From SPDF01 sp963705985 (GTDB taxonomy: Bacteria > Gemmatimonadota > Gemmatimonadetes > Gemmatimonadales > GWC2-71-9): DNA of 64,000 nt. A program made the position numbers and the translations under genes. Of this stretch, positions 17,763 through 25,309 are shown one piece after another (position 1 is the stretch's first letter; every line of letters starts with the position of its first letter). A model generated the notes under the pieces. That model saw nothing but the letters and a program-made list of their open reading frames with translations, searched no databases and was not told where the DNA came from. The stretch lies in the NCBI GenBank assembly GCA_963705985.1, contig CAVPLK010000003.1, positions 1,054,001-1,118,000 of the forward strand, given 5' to 3'.

Positions 17763-18945
17763 CCTGACTGCCCTGACCACCTTTCTGCTCGCGGCGCTGC
17801 TGCCCGGCACGGCTTCGCTCGCCGGCCCCTGGCGGGCCGCGCTGGACCTCGCCGGTGGTACCCTCCGGTTTTCGATCGAAGTGGACAGCGGCCCGATCCC
17901 CGTGGCCCGGCTCTGCAACGGCGCGTTCTGCGAGCCGTTCTCCGGGGTCCGGATCTCGGGCGACACCGTGATATTCGAAATCGGTGACTACGCGGCCTCC
18001 ATCCGCGCGGTGTGGCGGGGCGACTCGCTGACCGGCGCCTACTCCAATGTCGGCAACCGCGGCCCGCGCACCATCCCCTTCCGCGCAGACCGGGGCCGCT
18101 GGCCCTCGAAGCCGGCGCCCCCGGAAATTCTCGGCGCCTGGGACGCCTGGTTCGGGTCGGAGGGACGGCAGTCCCCGCGCATCCTCGAATTGGCCAACGG
18201 ACAGCAGGGCCTGACAGCGACGGTCCTGTCCAACTCCGGCGACTACGGGGCGTTTTGGGGTGGGGCGTCAGGGCGGGATTTCTCGATCGGGCACTTCGAC
18301 GGATCGTTCGTCTACCTGATCACGGGAACCCTCGAAGGCGACAGCCTCCGGGGCATCTTCCACGCGGGGCTGCGCAGTCAGACGCCCTTTGCTGCCGGGC
18401 GGAGCACCGGAGCGGCGCACCTCAAGCCTCCTACCGAAGTCACCACGGCCGATACGACGGGCCCCTTCCAGTTCGCCTTCCCCGACTTGGAAGGAAGGAT
18501 CGTGACCAACGCGGATCCCCGATTCCAGGGGAAAGTCGTAATGGTCGATATCTTCGGAACCTGGTGCCCCAACTGCCAGGACGCCGCCCCCACCCTGCTG
18601 GAGCTCTACCGGACCTACCACGCCCAGGGGTTCGAGGCTGTCAGCCTGGCCTATGAAGTGACCGGCGACCCGGAGGTGGACGGCGTGCTGGTCCGGAGGT
18701 TCCGCGACAAGTTCGGCATCCCCTGGCCGATGCTCCTGGCGGGGGTCAACGAGAGCGAACTCACCGCGGCGACTCTTCCCCAGCTCGAGGGATTCACGGC
18801 CTACCCAACACTCCTGTTCCTGGACCGGACCGGTCGGGTCCGAATGGTCCATGCAGGGTTCTACGGCCCGGCGACCGGGGTCCAACACACGAAACTCAAA
18901 GCGGACCTCCACTCGTATGTCGAGAATCTCCTGGCCGCGGAGTAG
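17752..18945 (+). CDS. TlpA-like thioredoxin-fold protein with long N-terminal domain
   Basis: 397 residues from TTG 17752, with a signal-like start (TTFLLAALLPGTAS). Residues 25-235 are a beta-rich region of unknown fold with two Cys close together (LCNGAFC). Residues 240-397 are a TlpA/ResA-type thioredoxin domain with active site WCPNC and the cis-Pro segment FTAYPTLLFLD. Related proteins reduce periplasmic disulfides, for instance in cytochrome c maturation. Operon with DUF1684 and ThiO. Confidence 0.82.
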   Translation: MGASLTALTTFLLAALLPGTASLAGPWRAALDLAGGTLRFSIEVDSGPIPVARLCNGAFCEPFSGVRISGDTVIFEIGDYAASIRAVWRGDSLTGAYSNVGNRGPRTIPFRADRGRWPSKPAPPEILGAWDAWFGSEGRQSPRILELANGQQGLTATVLSNSGDYGAFWGGASGRDFSIGHFDGSFVYLITGTLEGDSLRGIFHAGLRSQTPFAAGRSTGAAHLKPPTEVTTADTTGPFQFAFPDLEGRIVTNADPRFQGKVVMVDIFGTWCPNCQDAAPTLLELYRTYHAQGFEAVSLAYEVTGDPEVDGVLVRRFRDKFGIPWPMLLAGVNESELTAATLPQLEGFTAYPTLLFLDRTGRVRMVHAGFYGPATGVQHTKLKADLHSYVENLLAAE

Positions 18946-19134
18946 TCGAGGCAGGACTTTGGACCGCACATCCTACTTGAGGTCGGGATGCCTAAATCCC
19001 TACCACCATTGTCAGTTGTCCACATGCAGCCCCTTGCGCTTTTGGGGGGAATTGCCCATCGTGGTGGCGTCCGAGTCACCATCGGGGGGGCCGAGGCCCG
19101 CCCGCGTTCATCTATTCCGGGGAGGGTAGTCCGT

Positions 19135-19719
19135 ATGTTCCGCAGCGCTCGTCTCGTGTATCTTGGTCTCGGTCTCGGATTCCTCCTTGCCGGCCCCGCC
19201 TCGGCCCAACTCGCGGTCGGCATCACCGGTGGCGTCAACTCCGCCACTCTGACGGGGAGTGATGCCGACAACATCGATGTGAGTTCGAAGACCGGTGGCG
19301 CGGGCGGCCTCTACGGCAACATCTACCTCGGCAAGCGGTTCTCGGTTGAGGGCCAGCTCCTGTTCCAGGGCCAGGGCTTTCAAGGGGTCGATTCGAGCGA
19401 CGTTTCGTATAGCGTGGCCCAGGGCTACATCGTGTTCCCCATGTTGCTGAAAGTCTACTTCGGGCACCTGAACATCTTCCTCGGACCGTCCGTCAGCGTT
19501 GAAGTCAGCTGCAGCGTCGACGCGTCGGGCGATTCAGGACAATGTGACACCTCGAATTCCAGTCTCTGGAGCGGCATCGCCGGTCTGGGCATCCAGTTCG
19601 GGCGGCTCGGCGTGGAAGCGCACTACCAGTCCGGGTTCAGCGACACCTTCGACAGCGTCAACGCATCCTATGGTGTGTGGTCACTGATGGGCAGGTTTGC
19701 CATCCTCGGAAGTCGATAG
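19135..19719 (+). CDS. Outer-membrane beta-barrel protein, array copy 1
   Basis: 194 residues from ATG 19135 preceded by GGGGAGGG. Signal peptide ends ASAQ. The mature part reads as an eight-strand-type barrel of the OMP_b-brl/PorT-like group: FNS-type start GITGGVNSATLTG, IYLGKRFSVEGQLLFQGQG, IFLGPSVSVEVSC, and terminal LMGRFAILGS. It has the two cysteines that bracket a variable loop in the whole array, here ten residues apart. First member of a tandem array of seven; the most divergent of the six related copies. Function unknown. Confidence 0.8.
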   Translation: MFRSARLVYLGLGLGFLLAGPASAQLAVGITGGVNSATLTGSDADNIDVSSKTGGAGGLYGNIYLGKRFSVEGQLLFQGQGFQGVDSSDVSYSVAQGYIVFPMLLKVYFGHLNIFLGPSVSVEVSCSVDASGDSGQCDTSNSSLWSGIAGLGIQFGRLGVEAHYQSGFSDTFDSVNASYGVWSLMGRFAILGSR

Positions 19720-19745
19720 CGGCTCCAATTGCCATTGTGCCGCAT

Positions 19746-19773
19746 TCATTCCTCCTTCATAGGAGGTTCATGA
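19746..19773 (+). promoter_or_regulatory. Hairpin that would hide a Shine-Dalgarno and start codon
   Basis: CCTCCT (19751-19756) pairs with AGGAGG (19761-19766) around the loop TCAT, and TCAT (19746-19749) pairs with ATGA (19770-19773). The AGGAGG and the ATG at 19770 would be unavailable when folded. It could be an RNA switch or thermometer, or merely a weak terminator for copy 1. Confidence 0.4.
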
Positions 19774-19814
19774 TTCCGATCCAATCTTTCGCGGTTGGCA
19801 GGACTGGACGGTAA
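19770..19814 (+). CDS. Possible 14-residue leader peptide
   Basis: ATG at 19770 with an ideal AGGAGG three bases upstream opens a 14-codon frame (MIPIQSFAVGRTGR) ending at TAA 19812-19814, 36 bases before array copy 2. The start lies inside a hairpin. Spacing between the Shine-Dalgarno and ATG is short, so translation is uncertain. Confidence 0.3.
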   Translation: MIPIQSFAVGRTGR

Positions 19815-19850
19815 CCGTTGGACCGTACCCCATCAGCCAAGGAGATCGCA

Positions 19851-20531
19851 ATGCGCAAGTTTTTCCGGATTTCCGCTCTCACAGCCCTGGCCCTCGGCGT
19901 GACCGCGCTGACCGCCGAGGCGCAACGCGCCAAGCAGGTCGGCGTCGTGGCCGGCGTGGACTTCACCACGTTCTCGGGCTGCACTTACGATGGTACTGCT
20001 GCCGATTGCTGGATCTCCGACAACACCACGTCGAAGACCGGCTTCGTCGGCGGCCTCTTCGTCGGCATCCCGGTCGGCGGCGGCAACACGTGGATCGAGC
20101 CCGAGGTGCTGTACATCAGCAAGGGTGCCAAGTACGACAACGTAAGCTTTACCGGTACCGAGACGCTCGATTACATCTCGATTCCGGTGCTCTTCCGCTG
20201 GAACTCGCAGCCGGATGGCGGGTTTTTCTTCCTCGTCGGGCCGACGATCAACTTCAACATCAGCTGCAGCGACTCCGGCACCTACGACGATGGCGAGGGC
20301 GGCACCGGCTCCTACGACGAGAAGTGCAGTGATTTCGATGGCCTGAAGGCCAATACCACGGTCGGCGGCATGGTTGGCATCGGCTATGCCAAGGGCCACA
20401 TCGGCATCGAGGGGCGCTGGATGAACGACTGGGGTCACGCGCTCTCCTACACCGACCCGACCACGGATGAGAAGACCACCTTCGACATCCGGAACACCGG
20501 CTGGACCATCATGCTCCGCCTGACCAAGTAG
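19851..20531 (+). CDS. Outer-membrane beta-barrel protein, array copy 2
   Basis: 226 residues from ATG 19851 with AAGGAGAT upstream. Signal peptide MRKFFRISALTALAL, cleaved near AEAQ. PorT-like barrel with the array's shared blocks: KQVGVVAGVDF, IEPEVLYISKGAKY, LDYISIPVLFRW, GPTINFNISC, IGIEGRW. Cysteines bracket the longest variable loop of the array (19 residues, rich in Asp, Glu, Gly). Ends at a strong hairpin. Membership of the outer-membrane beta-barrel family is clear; the role is unknown. Confidence 0.85.
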   Translation: MRKFFRISALTALALGVTALTAEAQRAKQVGVVAGVDFTTFSGCTYDGTAADCWISDNTTSKTGFVGGLFVGIPVGGGNTWIEPEVLYISKGAKYDNVSFTGTETLDYISIPVLFRWNSQPDGGFFFLVGPTINFNISCSDSGTYDDGEGGTGSYDEKCSDFDGLKANTTVGGMVGIGYAKGHIGIEGRWMNDWGHALSYTDPTTDEKTTFDIRNTGWTIMLRLTK

Positions 20532-20564
20532 TTTCGATACGATTCGTTCTGGAGACACCACGAA

Positions 20565-20602
20565 GACAACGGCCCCCCATGTTGTTCCGGGGGGCCGTTG
20601 TC
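20565..20602 (+). terminator. Terminator of array copy 2
   Basis: A perfect 14-bp stem (20565-20578 with 20589-20602) with a 10-base loop. The GGCCCCCC core recurs in the terminators at 21367 and 24204. Confidence 0.75.
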
Positions 20603-20716
20603 TTGCCCGACTCACGCTGGGCTTGGCCCGTGATTTGCCGGGGTACGGCAGGCTGGCCCGACGTTGAGGTACGTAGCCCCTGAAGTCCTGATCCACTACC
20701 CGTTTCGGAGACCGCA

Positions 20717-21335
20717 ATGCGCAAGTCGTTTCGGATTTTCGCCGTCACCGCCCTCGCCCTCGCGGCGACCTGCCCTGACCGCCCAGGCCCAGACCAAGCA
20801 GTTCGGCGCCGTGTTGGGCGTCGACTTCTCCACCATGTCGGGCTCCGACTTTTCGGAGACCGCGACCCGGACCGGGTTCATGGGCGGCCTGTTCGTCACC
20901 TTTCCGGTCGGCAGCTCGGTCGTCATCGAGCCTGAAGTCCTCTACTCCCAGAAGGGCACCAAGTTCAGCGGCACCGGCTACAGCGAGACGCTGGCGCTCG
21001 ACTACATCGAGATTCCGGTGTTGTTCCGCTACAACTTCAAGCCTGAAGGTGGCCCTTACATCCTCGCCGGCCCGGCGGTGGGCTTCAACATCACCTGTAA
21101 GGACACCTACTCGGAAGACGGCCAGTCCGACGTCAAGTCCGACTGCTCCGACTTCGACGTGACGGCCAACACCACGTTCGGCGGCATCGTCGGCCTCGGG
21201 TTCTCCAAGGGCCACATCGGCCTCGAGGCCCGGTATGACTTCGACTTCGGCAACGCGCTGAAGGTCGACGTGGTCGATACCGACATCGAAGCCAAGAACG
21301 GCGTCTGGGCGATCCTGGTCCGGCTCACGAAGTAG
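20717..21335 (+). pseudogene. Outer-membrane beta-barrel, array copy 3, frameshifted in signal peptide
   Basis: Starts at ATG 20717 with the signal peptide MRKSFRIFAVTALAL, nearly identical to copy 2. One extra T at 20771 shifts the frame; without it the sequence continues ALTAQAQTKQFGAV and the barrel reads cleanly to 21335 (EPEVLYSQKGTKF, LDYIEIPVLFRY, GPAVGFNITC, LVRLTK). The intact frame would give about 205 residues. Cys pair 15 residues apart. All conserved blocks are otherwise intact, so a consensus error or a very recent mutation is likely. Confidence 0.8.
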
Positions 21336-21366
21336 TCAGAGCCAAGCCAGCATCAGGCATGGCAAG

Positions 21367-21398
21367 CGGCCCCCCGGGGTTTCCCGGGGGGCCGTTTT
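21367..21398 (+). terminator. Rho-independent terminator of array copy 3
   Basis: CGGCCCCCCGGG (21367-21378) pairs with 21383-21394 around a 4-base loop and is followed by TTTT. The best-formed terminator of the array. Confidence 0.85.
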
Positions 21399-21509
21399 GC
21401 GTCCTGCCCTCGCGGCCGAGTCGGGGTGTCTGGCGGAACTGGCCGACGGATTGTACCGTGGAGGCAATTCGCCTCGCACTCCCCCACCAGCGCACCCCGG
21501 AGGTTTCCC

Positions 21510-22115
21510 CTGCGCACTCCGATCGCCCGCCGCTGGGTCATCGTCGGCCTGCTCGTCTCGTTGTGCGGCCCAGCCTCCGCCCAGGGCACCAAGCGCATCG
21601 GTGCGGTGGCGGGCGTCGACTACTCCACCCTGACCGGCAACCAGTCGTCCGGAAGCAAGACGCGCACCGGCTTCATGGGCGGCCTGTTCGGCGCGATCTC
21701 GCTCGGTGAACGGGTCGAGCTCGAGGTCGAGGCGCTCTACTCGATGAAGGGCACCGACTGGCAGGATGTCCAGGAATCCGGGACGATTGCCCTCGACTAC
21801 TTCGAGGTACCGGTTCTCCTCCGCTACAGCCCGGAGGTGGCCGAAGGGTTCTACGGGCTCGGTGGCCCCACCTTCAGCTTCAACGTGTCGTGCCGAGAGT
21901 CGATCCCCTCCGACCCATCGGCGCCCTGTTCCGACGGCACCTTGCGGCCACAGACCACCATCGGCGGCGTGCTGGGAGCCGGCTTCAAGAAGTCGTTCGT
22001 CGGGGCGGAAATACGGATCGATTTCGACTTGAGTGCCCCGCTCAAGACCGAGAGCGGTGCCAGCGTGGAGGTCAAGAACCGCGTGGTGGCGCTGATGCTT
22101 CGCGTGGGCAAATAG
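21510..22115 (+). CDS. Outer-membrane beta-barrel protein, array copy 4, CTG start
   Basis: 201 residues if translation starts at CTG 21510, which follows GGAGG by a normal 6-base gap and yields MRTPIARRW, matching the MR(K/T) starts of the sister copies. There is no ATG in a sensible place; a GTG lies further inside the signal peptide. Mature start GTKRIGAVAGVDYSTL, then LEVEALYSMKGTDW, LDYFEVPVLLRY, GPTFSFNVSC. Cys pair 11 residues apart. Same family as copies 2 and 3. Confidence 0.8.
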   Translation: MRTPIARRWVIVGLLVSLCGPASAQGTKRIGAVAGVDYSTLTGNQSSGSKTRTGFMGGLFGAISLGERVELEVEALYSMKGTDWQDVQESGTIALDYFEVPVLLRYSPEVAEGFYGLGGPTFSFNVSCRESIPSDPSAPCSDGTLRPQTTIGGVLGAGFKKSFVGAEIRIDFDLSAPLKTESGASVEVKNRVVALMLRVGK

Positions 22116-22163
22116 GCCAGACAGGCACGACGACGCAGGCCCCCGAACCCCAAGGAGTCCGTT

Positions 22164-22706
22164 ATGCGCATCCGTTCCCTTGTCGCCCTGCTCGCATCGG
22201 TCGCCGTGGTCGGCCTCCCCCGCACCGTCTCTGCCCAGGAGAAGGCCACGGAACTCACCGCGGGCATTGTCGGCTTGTCGAATCTCACCTCCAACGGAGA
22301 AAGCCTCTTTCGGCTCGTCACCGGCGGCGGGTACTTCGCCGCGGGATTCTACCTCTCTCCCGAGTTGGCGCTCGAGCCGACGCTCAGCCTCGGGTATGCA
22401 AGCAGCGACGGGTACAGCCAGACCATCCTCGGGCTGGGTGCCGCGCTCCCCTACTATTTCGACAAGAACTGGGGACGGAAGGGACTGTACCTGGCGCCGA
22501 GGCTCCTCTGGTCGTCCTACAGCTGCACGGGGTGTGATGGCGCGAGCCAATTCGGGCTCGGGTTCGCCTTCGGCACCAAGCTGCCGCTCAACGAAGCTGC
22601 TGCCCTGCGAATCCAGGCCTCGTTCGACTACGGCTTCGAGAATACCAACTTCAACAGTTCCACGACCCTGGGAGCGTCGATGGGGCTATCCGTCTTCCTG
22701 AAGTAG
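22164..22706 (+). CDS. Outer-membrane beta-barrel of a different type
   Basis: 180 residues with signal peptide (MRIRSLVALLASVAVV, cleavage after VSAQ) and a good AAGGAG. The barrel pattern is present (LALEPTLSLGYASSDGY, KGLYLAPRLLW, FGLGFAFGTKLPL, MGLSVFLK) but not the LDYIEIPVL block or the GP-FN-SC block of its neighbours. Two cysteines sit close together (SCTGC). Probably a small OmpA/OmpW-like barrel inserted in the array. Function unknown. Confidence 0.72.
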   Translation: MRIRSLVALLASVAVVGLPRTVSAQEKATELTAGIVGLSNLTSNGESLFRLVTGGGYFAAGFYLSPELALEPTLSLGYASSDGYSQTILGLGAALPYYFDKNWGRKGLYLAPRLLWSSYSCTGCDGASQFGLGFAFGTKLPLNEAAALRIQASFDYGFENTNFNSSTTLGASMGLSVFLK

Positions 22707-22825
22707 GCGGCGGCTCCGGGAGGATTTCACGGGGCGTTCACGATGGGTTTAGCCAGCGCTCGCCACCTTTCCGTCGGGTGCGGGTCGCCCCGTGAAGCCG
22801 TTGTTTACCTGGAAGGAGCCGTCCT

Positions 22826-23379
22826 ATGCGAACAGTCATTCGCACGCTGGCCGTGGCGGCAGTGGCACTGGCGCTTGCGTCCGTTCCGGCAGCCGCCCAA
22901 GCCACGAAGAGCGTCGGCGTCATCGCCGGCGTGAACTTCTCGACGTTCAATGGTTCGGATGCCGACCTCAGCAGCATCGGGCTGAGCAAGGGAAGTCTGA
23001 CGGGCTTCCAGGGCGGGGTGTTCGTCGACATTCCGGTGGGCTCGTCGCTGGTGCTGGAGCCGGCGGCGATGTACATCAGACGTCCGGTGGACCGTACGCC
23101 CTGATCGGACCGGATGTCGCCTTCAATATCTCCTGTGCCCTCTCCGGGAGCGGCGACGCGGACTTGCCGAAGACCGATTGCGTCGAGGTCGGCACCCTGG
23201 CCGGGGTACCCTTCGATGCCACCAGTGTCACCTTCGGCGGCATCGTCGGGCTGGGCTACCAACGCGGGCGGGTCGGGCTCGAAGGGCGCTACGAGTTCGA
23301 CTTCAGCGACGCCTTCCAGGACGCCGGATCGGTCAAGAACGCCGCCTGGGAGATTCTGCTGCGGTACGCCTTCAACTAG
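22826..23379 (+). pseudogene. Outer-membrane beta-barrel, array copy 6, internal deletion and frameshift
   Basis: Begins normally at ATG 22826 (MRTVIRTLAVAAVAL, signal peptide to AAAQ) and reads to LEPAAMYI. It then jumps, in another frame, to GGPYALIGPDVAFNISC and continues to a normal end at 23379 (LLRYAFN). Comparison with copies 2 to 4 shows about 30 residues missing near 23078-23086, including the LDYIEIPVLFRY strand pair. The loss is not a multiple of three. The result is a 92-residue truncated product. Cys pair 14 residues apart. Confidence 0.75.
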
Positions 23380-23405
23380 CTGCCCCGGACGGACATACCA
23401 GCGAT

Positions 23406-23436
23406 CCGGCCCCCGGGATTGGCCCCGGGGAGCCGG
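23406..23436 (+). terminator. Imperfect G/C hairpin after array copy 6
   Basis: CCGGCCCCCGGG pairs with CCCCGGGGAGCCGG, leaving one bulge. It follows the stop by about 27 bases and resembles the other array terminators but lacks a T tract. Confidence 0.5.
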
Positions 23437-23586
23437 CTTCGCCTCCGGGCCGGATGCCGGAAATCCCGGCATTTTCGGTCGAGTATGCCCCACCCCTTCC
23501 CCATCGCCGAGTCAGGCCGTACTATCCATCCGTTCCGGAAGGACAACGGACGGATTCGGCGGCATTTCCTCCACCTTGAGGCCCTC

Positions 23587-24186
23587 ATGCGCACTTGGTT
23601 TCGTCGGTGTTCCACACTCGCCGGTCTGGCTCTGGCCGCCGTCGCTTTCACCGCCACCTCAGCATCGGCCCAGAAGAAGTCAGAAGTCGGCTTCCTCGGC
23701 GGTGCGTCTTTCTCCACGTTGATGAGTACCGACACAGGTGTCACGCCCAAGTCGTCGACGGGGTTTGCCGGCGGGTTCTTCGTGGCCATCCCGGTGGCGA
23801 AGTCGCTGATGGTGGAGCCGGAAATCCTCTACATCAACAAGGGCTCCGGGTTTGAGGAGGAAGAATTCACCCTCAACCTCAACTACATCGAGATCCCGGT
23901 CCTCCTGCGCTATGAATTCTCCCAGGACGGCGGCGCATTCGCCTACATCGGGCCATACATCGGGCTCAATGTGAAGTGCAACGCGACGGTCGATACCATG
24001 CCCGTGCCCTGCGCGGACGAGAACGTCGAACCGAAGACCGATTTCGGCGGCACGATCGGCGTTGGGTACCGCAAGGCGGCCTGGGGCTTCGACATCCGGT
24101 ATGACTATGGATTCACCGATGTCATCACGGACGAGAAGGGCAAGAACTCCGCCCTCATGATCCTGCTCCGCGTCGGCATCAACTAG
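23587..24186 (+). CDS. Outer-membrane beta-barrel protein, array copy 7
   Basis: 199 residues from ATG 23587 (MRTWFRRC), signal peptide to ASAQ. Shared blocks: KKSEVGFLGGASFSTL, VEPEILYINKG, LNYIEIPVLLRY, IGPYIGLNVKC, LMILLRVGIN. Cys pair ten residues apart. Intact, and followed by a terminator of the same sequence as copies 2 and 3. Confidence 0.85.
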   Translation: MRTWFRRCSTLAGLALAAVAFTATSASAQKKSEVGFLGGASFSTLMSTDTGVTPKSSTGFAGGFFVAIPVAKSLMVEPEILYINKGSGFEEEEFTLNLNYIEIPVLLRYEFSQDGGAFAYIGPYIGLNVKCNATVDTMPVPCADENVEPKTDFGGTIGVGYRKAAWGFDIRYDYGFTDVITDEKGKNSALMILLRVGIN

Positions 24187-24203
24187 CGCCAGCAGCATCG
24201 CCG

Positions 24204-24240
24204 GCGGCCCCCCGGATGGTCCCGGGGGGCCGCTCGCTTT
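24204..24240 (+). terminator. Terminator of array copy 7
   Basis: GCGGCCCCCCGG (24204-24215) pairs with 24222-24233 around a 6-base loop; CTTTT follows shortly after. Confidence 0.8.
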
Positions 24241-24361
24241 TCTTCCCATATCACCTATCCCAAAGCGGCGGAACGTCTTCCGGAGCCTCCCCCGGGCGAC
24301 TAGTTTCCTACCCTGACTTGGCCGGGGTTTTCCCGGCCTTCGCCGCCTCAAGGAGCCATCG

Positions 24362-25309
24362 GTGGCCGTTCCGCTTGTCCAGTTGAGCCGCAGCCCTTCC
24401 CCCCCCGAGGGCGGTTCCTCGGCCGTGCCCGCCACCGCGGTCCGGAAGCCCTCCTGGCTGAAGGTCCGGACGCCAGGTGGCCAGAACTACGTGGAAATCC
24501 GGGGCATGATGCGGGAGCTGGGCCTCCACACCGTCTGCGAGGAGGCGCGCTGCCCCAACATCGGGGAGTGCTGGGAGCACAAGGCCGCCACCTTCATGAT
24601 CCTGGGCGACGTCTGCACCCGGAATTGCACCTATTGCGCCGTGGCCCACGGGACCCCGAAACCCTTCGACCCGGTCGAGCCGGTGCGGCTCGCTGAAGCG
24701 GTCACCCGCATGGGGCTGCAGCACGTCGTGATCACATCGGTGGACCGGGACGACCTGCCCAACGGCGGCGCCGAAGCCTTCGCGGGGTGCATCACCGAGA
24801 TCCGGGCCCGGATGCCGGAGACCAGCGTCGAGGTGCTCATCCCCGACTTCAAGGGCTCCGAGCAGGCGCTCCAGCTGGTCATGGACGCACACCCCGACAT
24901 CCTGAACCACAACCTCGAGACCCCCGAGCGCCTGTACCGGCTGGCCCGGCCGGGGGGCCGCTACGACCGCGCGCTGCGCCTGCTGGCCAACGCGCGGCGG
25001 ATGGGCGGACCCGATGCCCTCACCAAGTCCGGGATCATCCTCGGCATGGGCGAGGAGTGGGACGAGGTGCTGGTCTGCATGCGAGACCTCCGCAAGAGCG
25101 ACGTGAACATCCTGACCCTCGGCCAGTACCTCCGCCCCTCGGGCGGCCACCTGCCGATCGCCCGCTATTACACCCCCGACGAATTCGCCGAGCTCCGCGC
25201 GATCGGCCTGCGGCTCGGGTTTTCCCACGTCGAGTCGAGCCCGTTGACCCGCTCCTCGTACCACGCCTGGGAGCAGGTGGACAAGGCCAAAGAAATGAGG
25301 AGTGCCTGA
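24362..25309 (+). CDS. lipA: Lipoyl synthase
   Basis: 315-residue radical SAM enzyme that adds two sulfurs to octanoyl groups on E2 and H proteins. Both iron-sulfur cluster motifs are there: the N-terminal auxiliary one (CEEARCPNIGEC) and the radical SAM CxxxCxxC (CTRNCTYC). The C-terminal SSPLTRSSYHA contains the conserved RSSYHA serine ligand motif. GTG start. A short hairpin (GGCCGGG/CCCGGCC) lies in the leader at 24320-24338. Its stop overlaps pdhA by one base, so lipoylation and its main target are made together. Confidence 0.95.
   Translation: MAVPLVQLSRSPSPPEGGSSAVPATAVRKPSWLKVRTPGGQNYVEIRGMMRELGLHTVCEEARCPNIGECWEHKAATFMILGDVCTRNCTYCAVAHGTPKPFDPVEPVRLAEAVTRMGLQHVVITSVDRDDLPNGGAEAFAGCITEIRARMPETSVEVLIPDFKGSEQALQLVMDAHPDILNHNLETPERLYRLARPGGRYDRALRLLANARRMGGPDALTKSGIILGMGEEWDEVLVCMRDLRKSDVNILTLGQYLRPSGGHLPIARYYTPDEFAELRAIGLRLGFSHVESSPLTRSSYHAWEQVDKAKEMRSA

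Noticed and set aside
19135..24186. The barrel array as a prophage or mobile island
   Set aside because: No integrase, transposase, attachment site or composition change is seen; neighbours are housekeeping genes.
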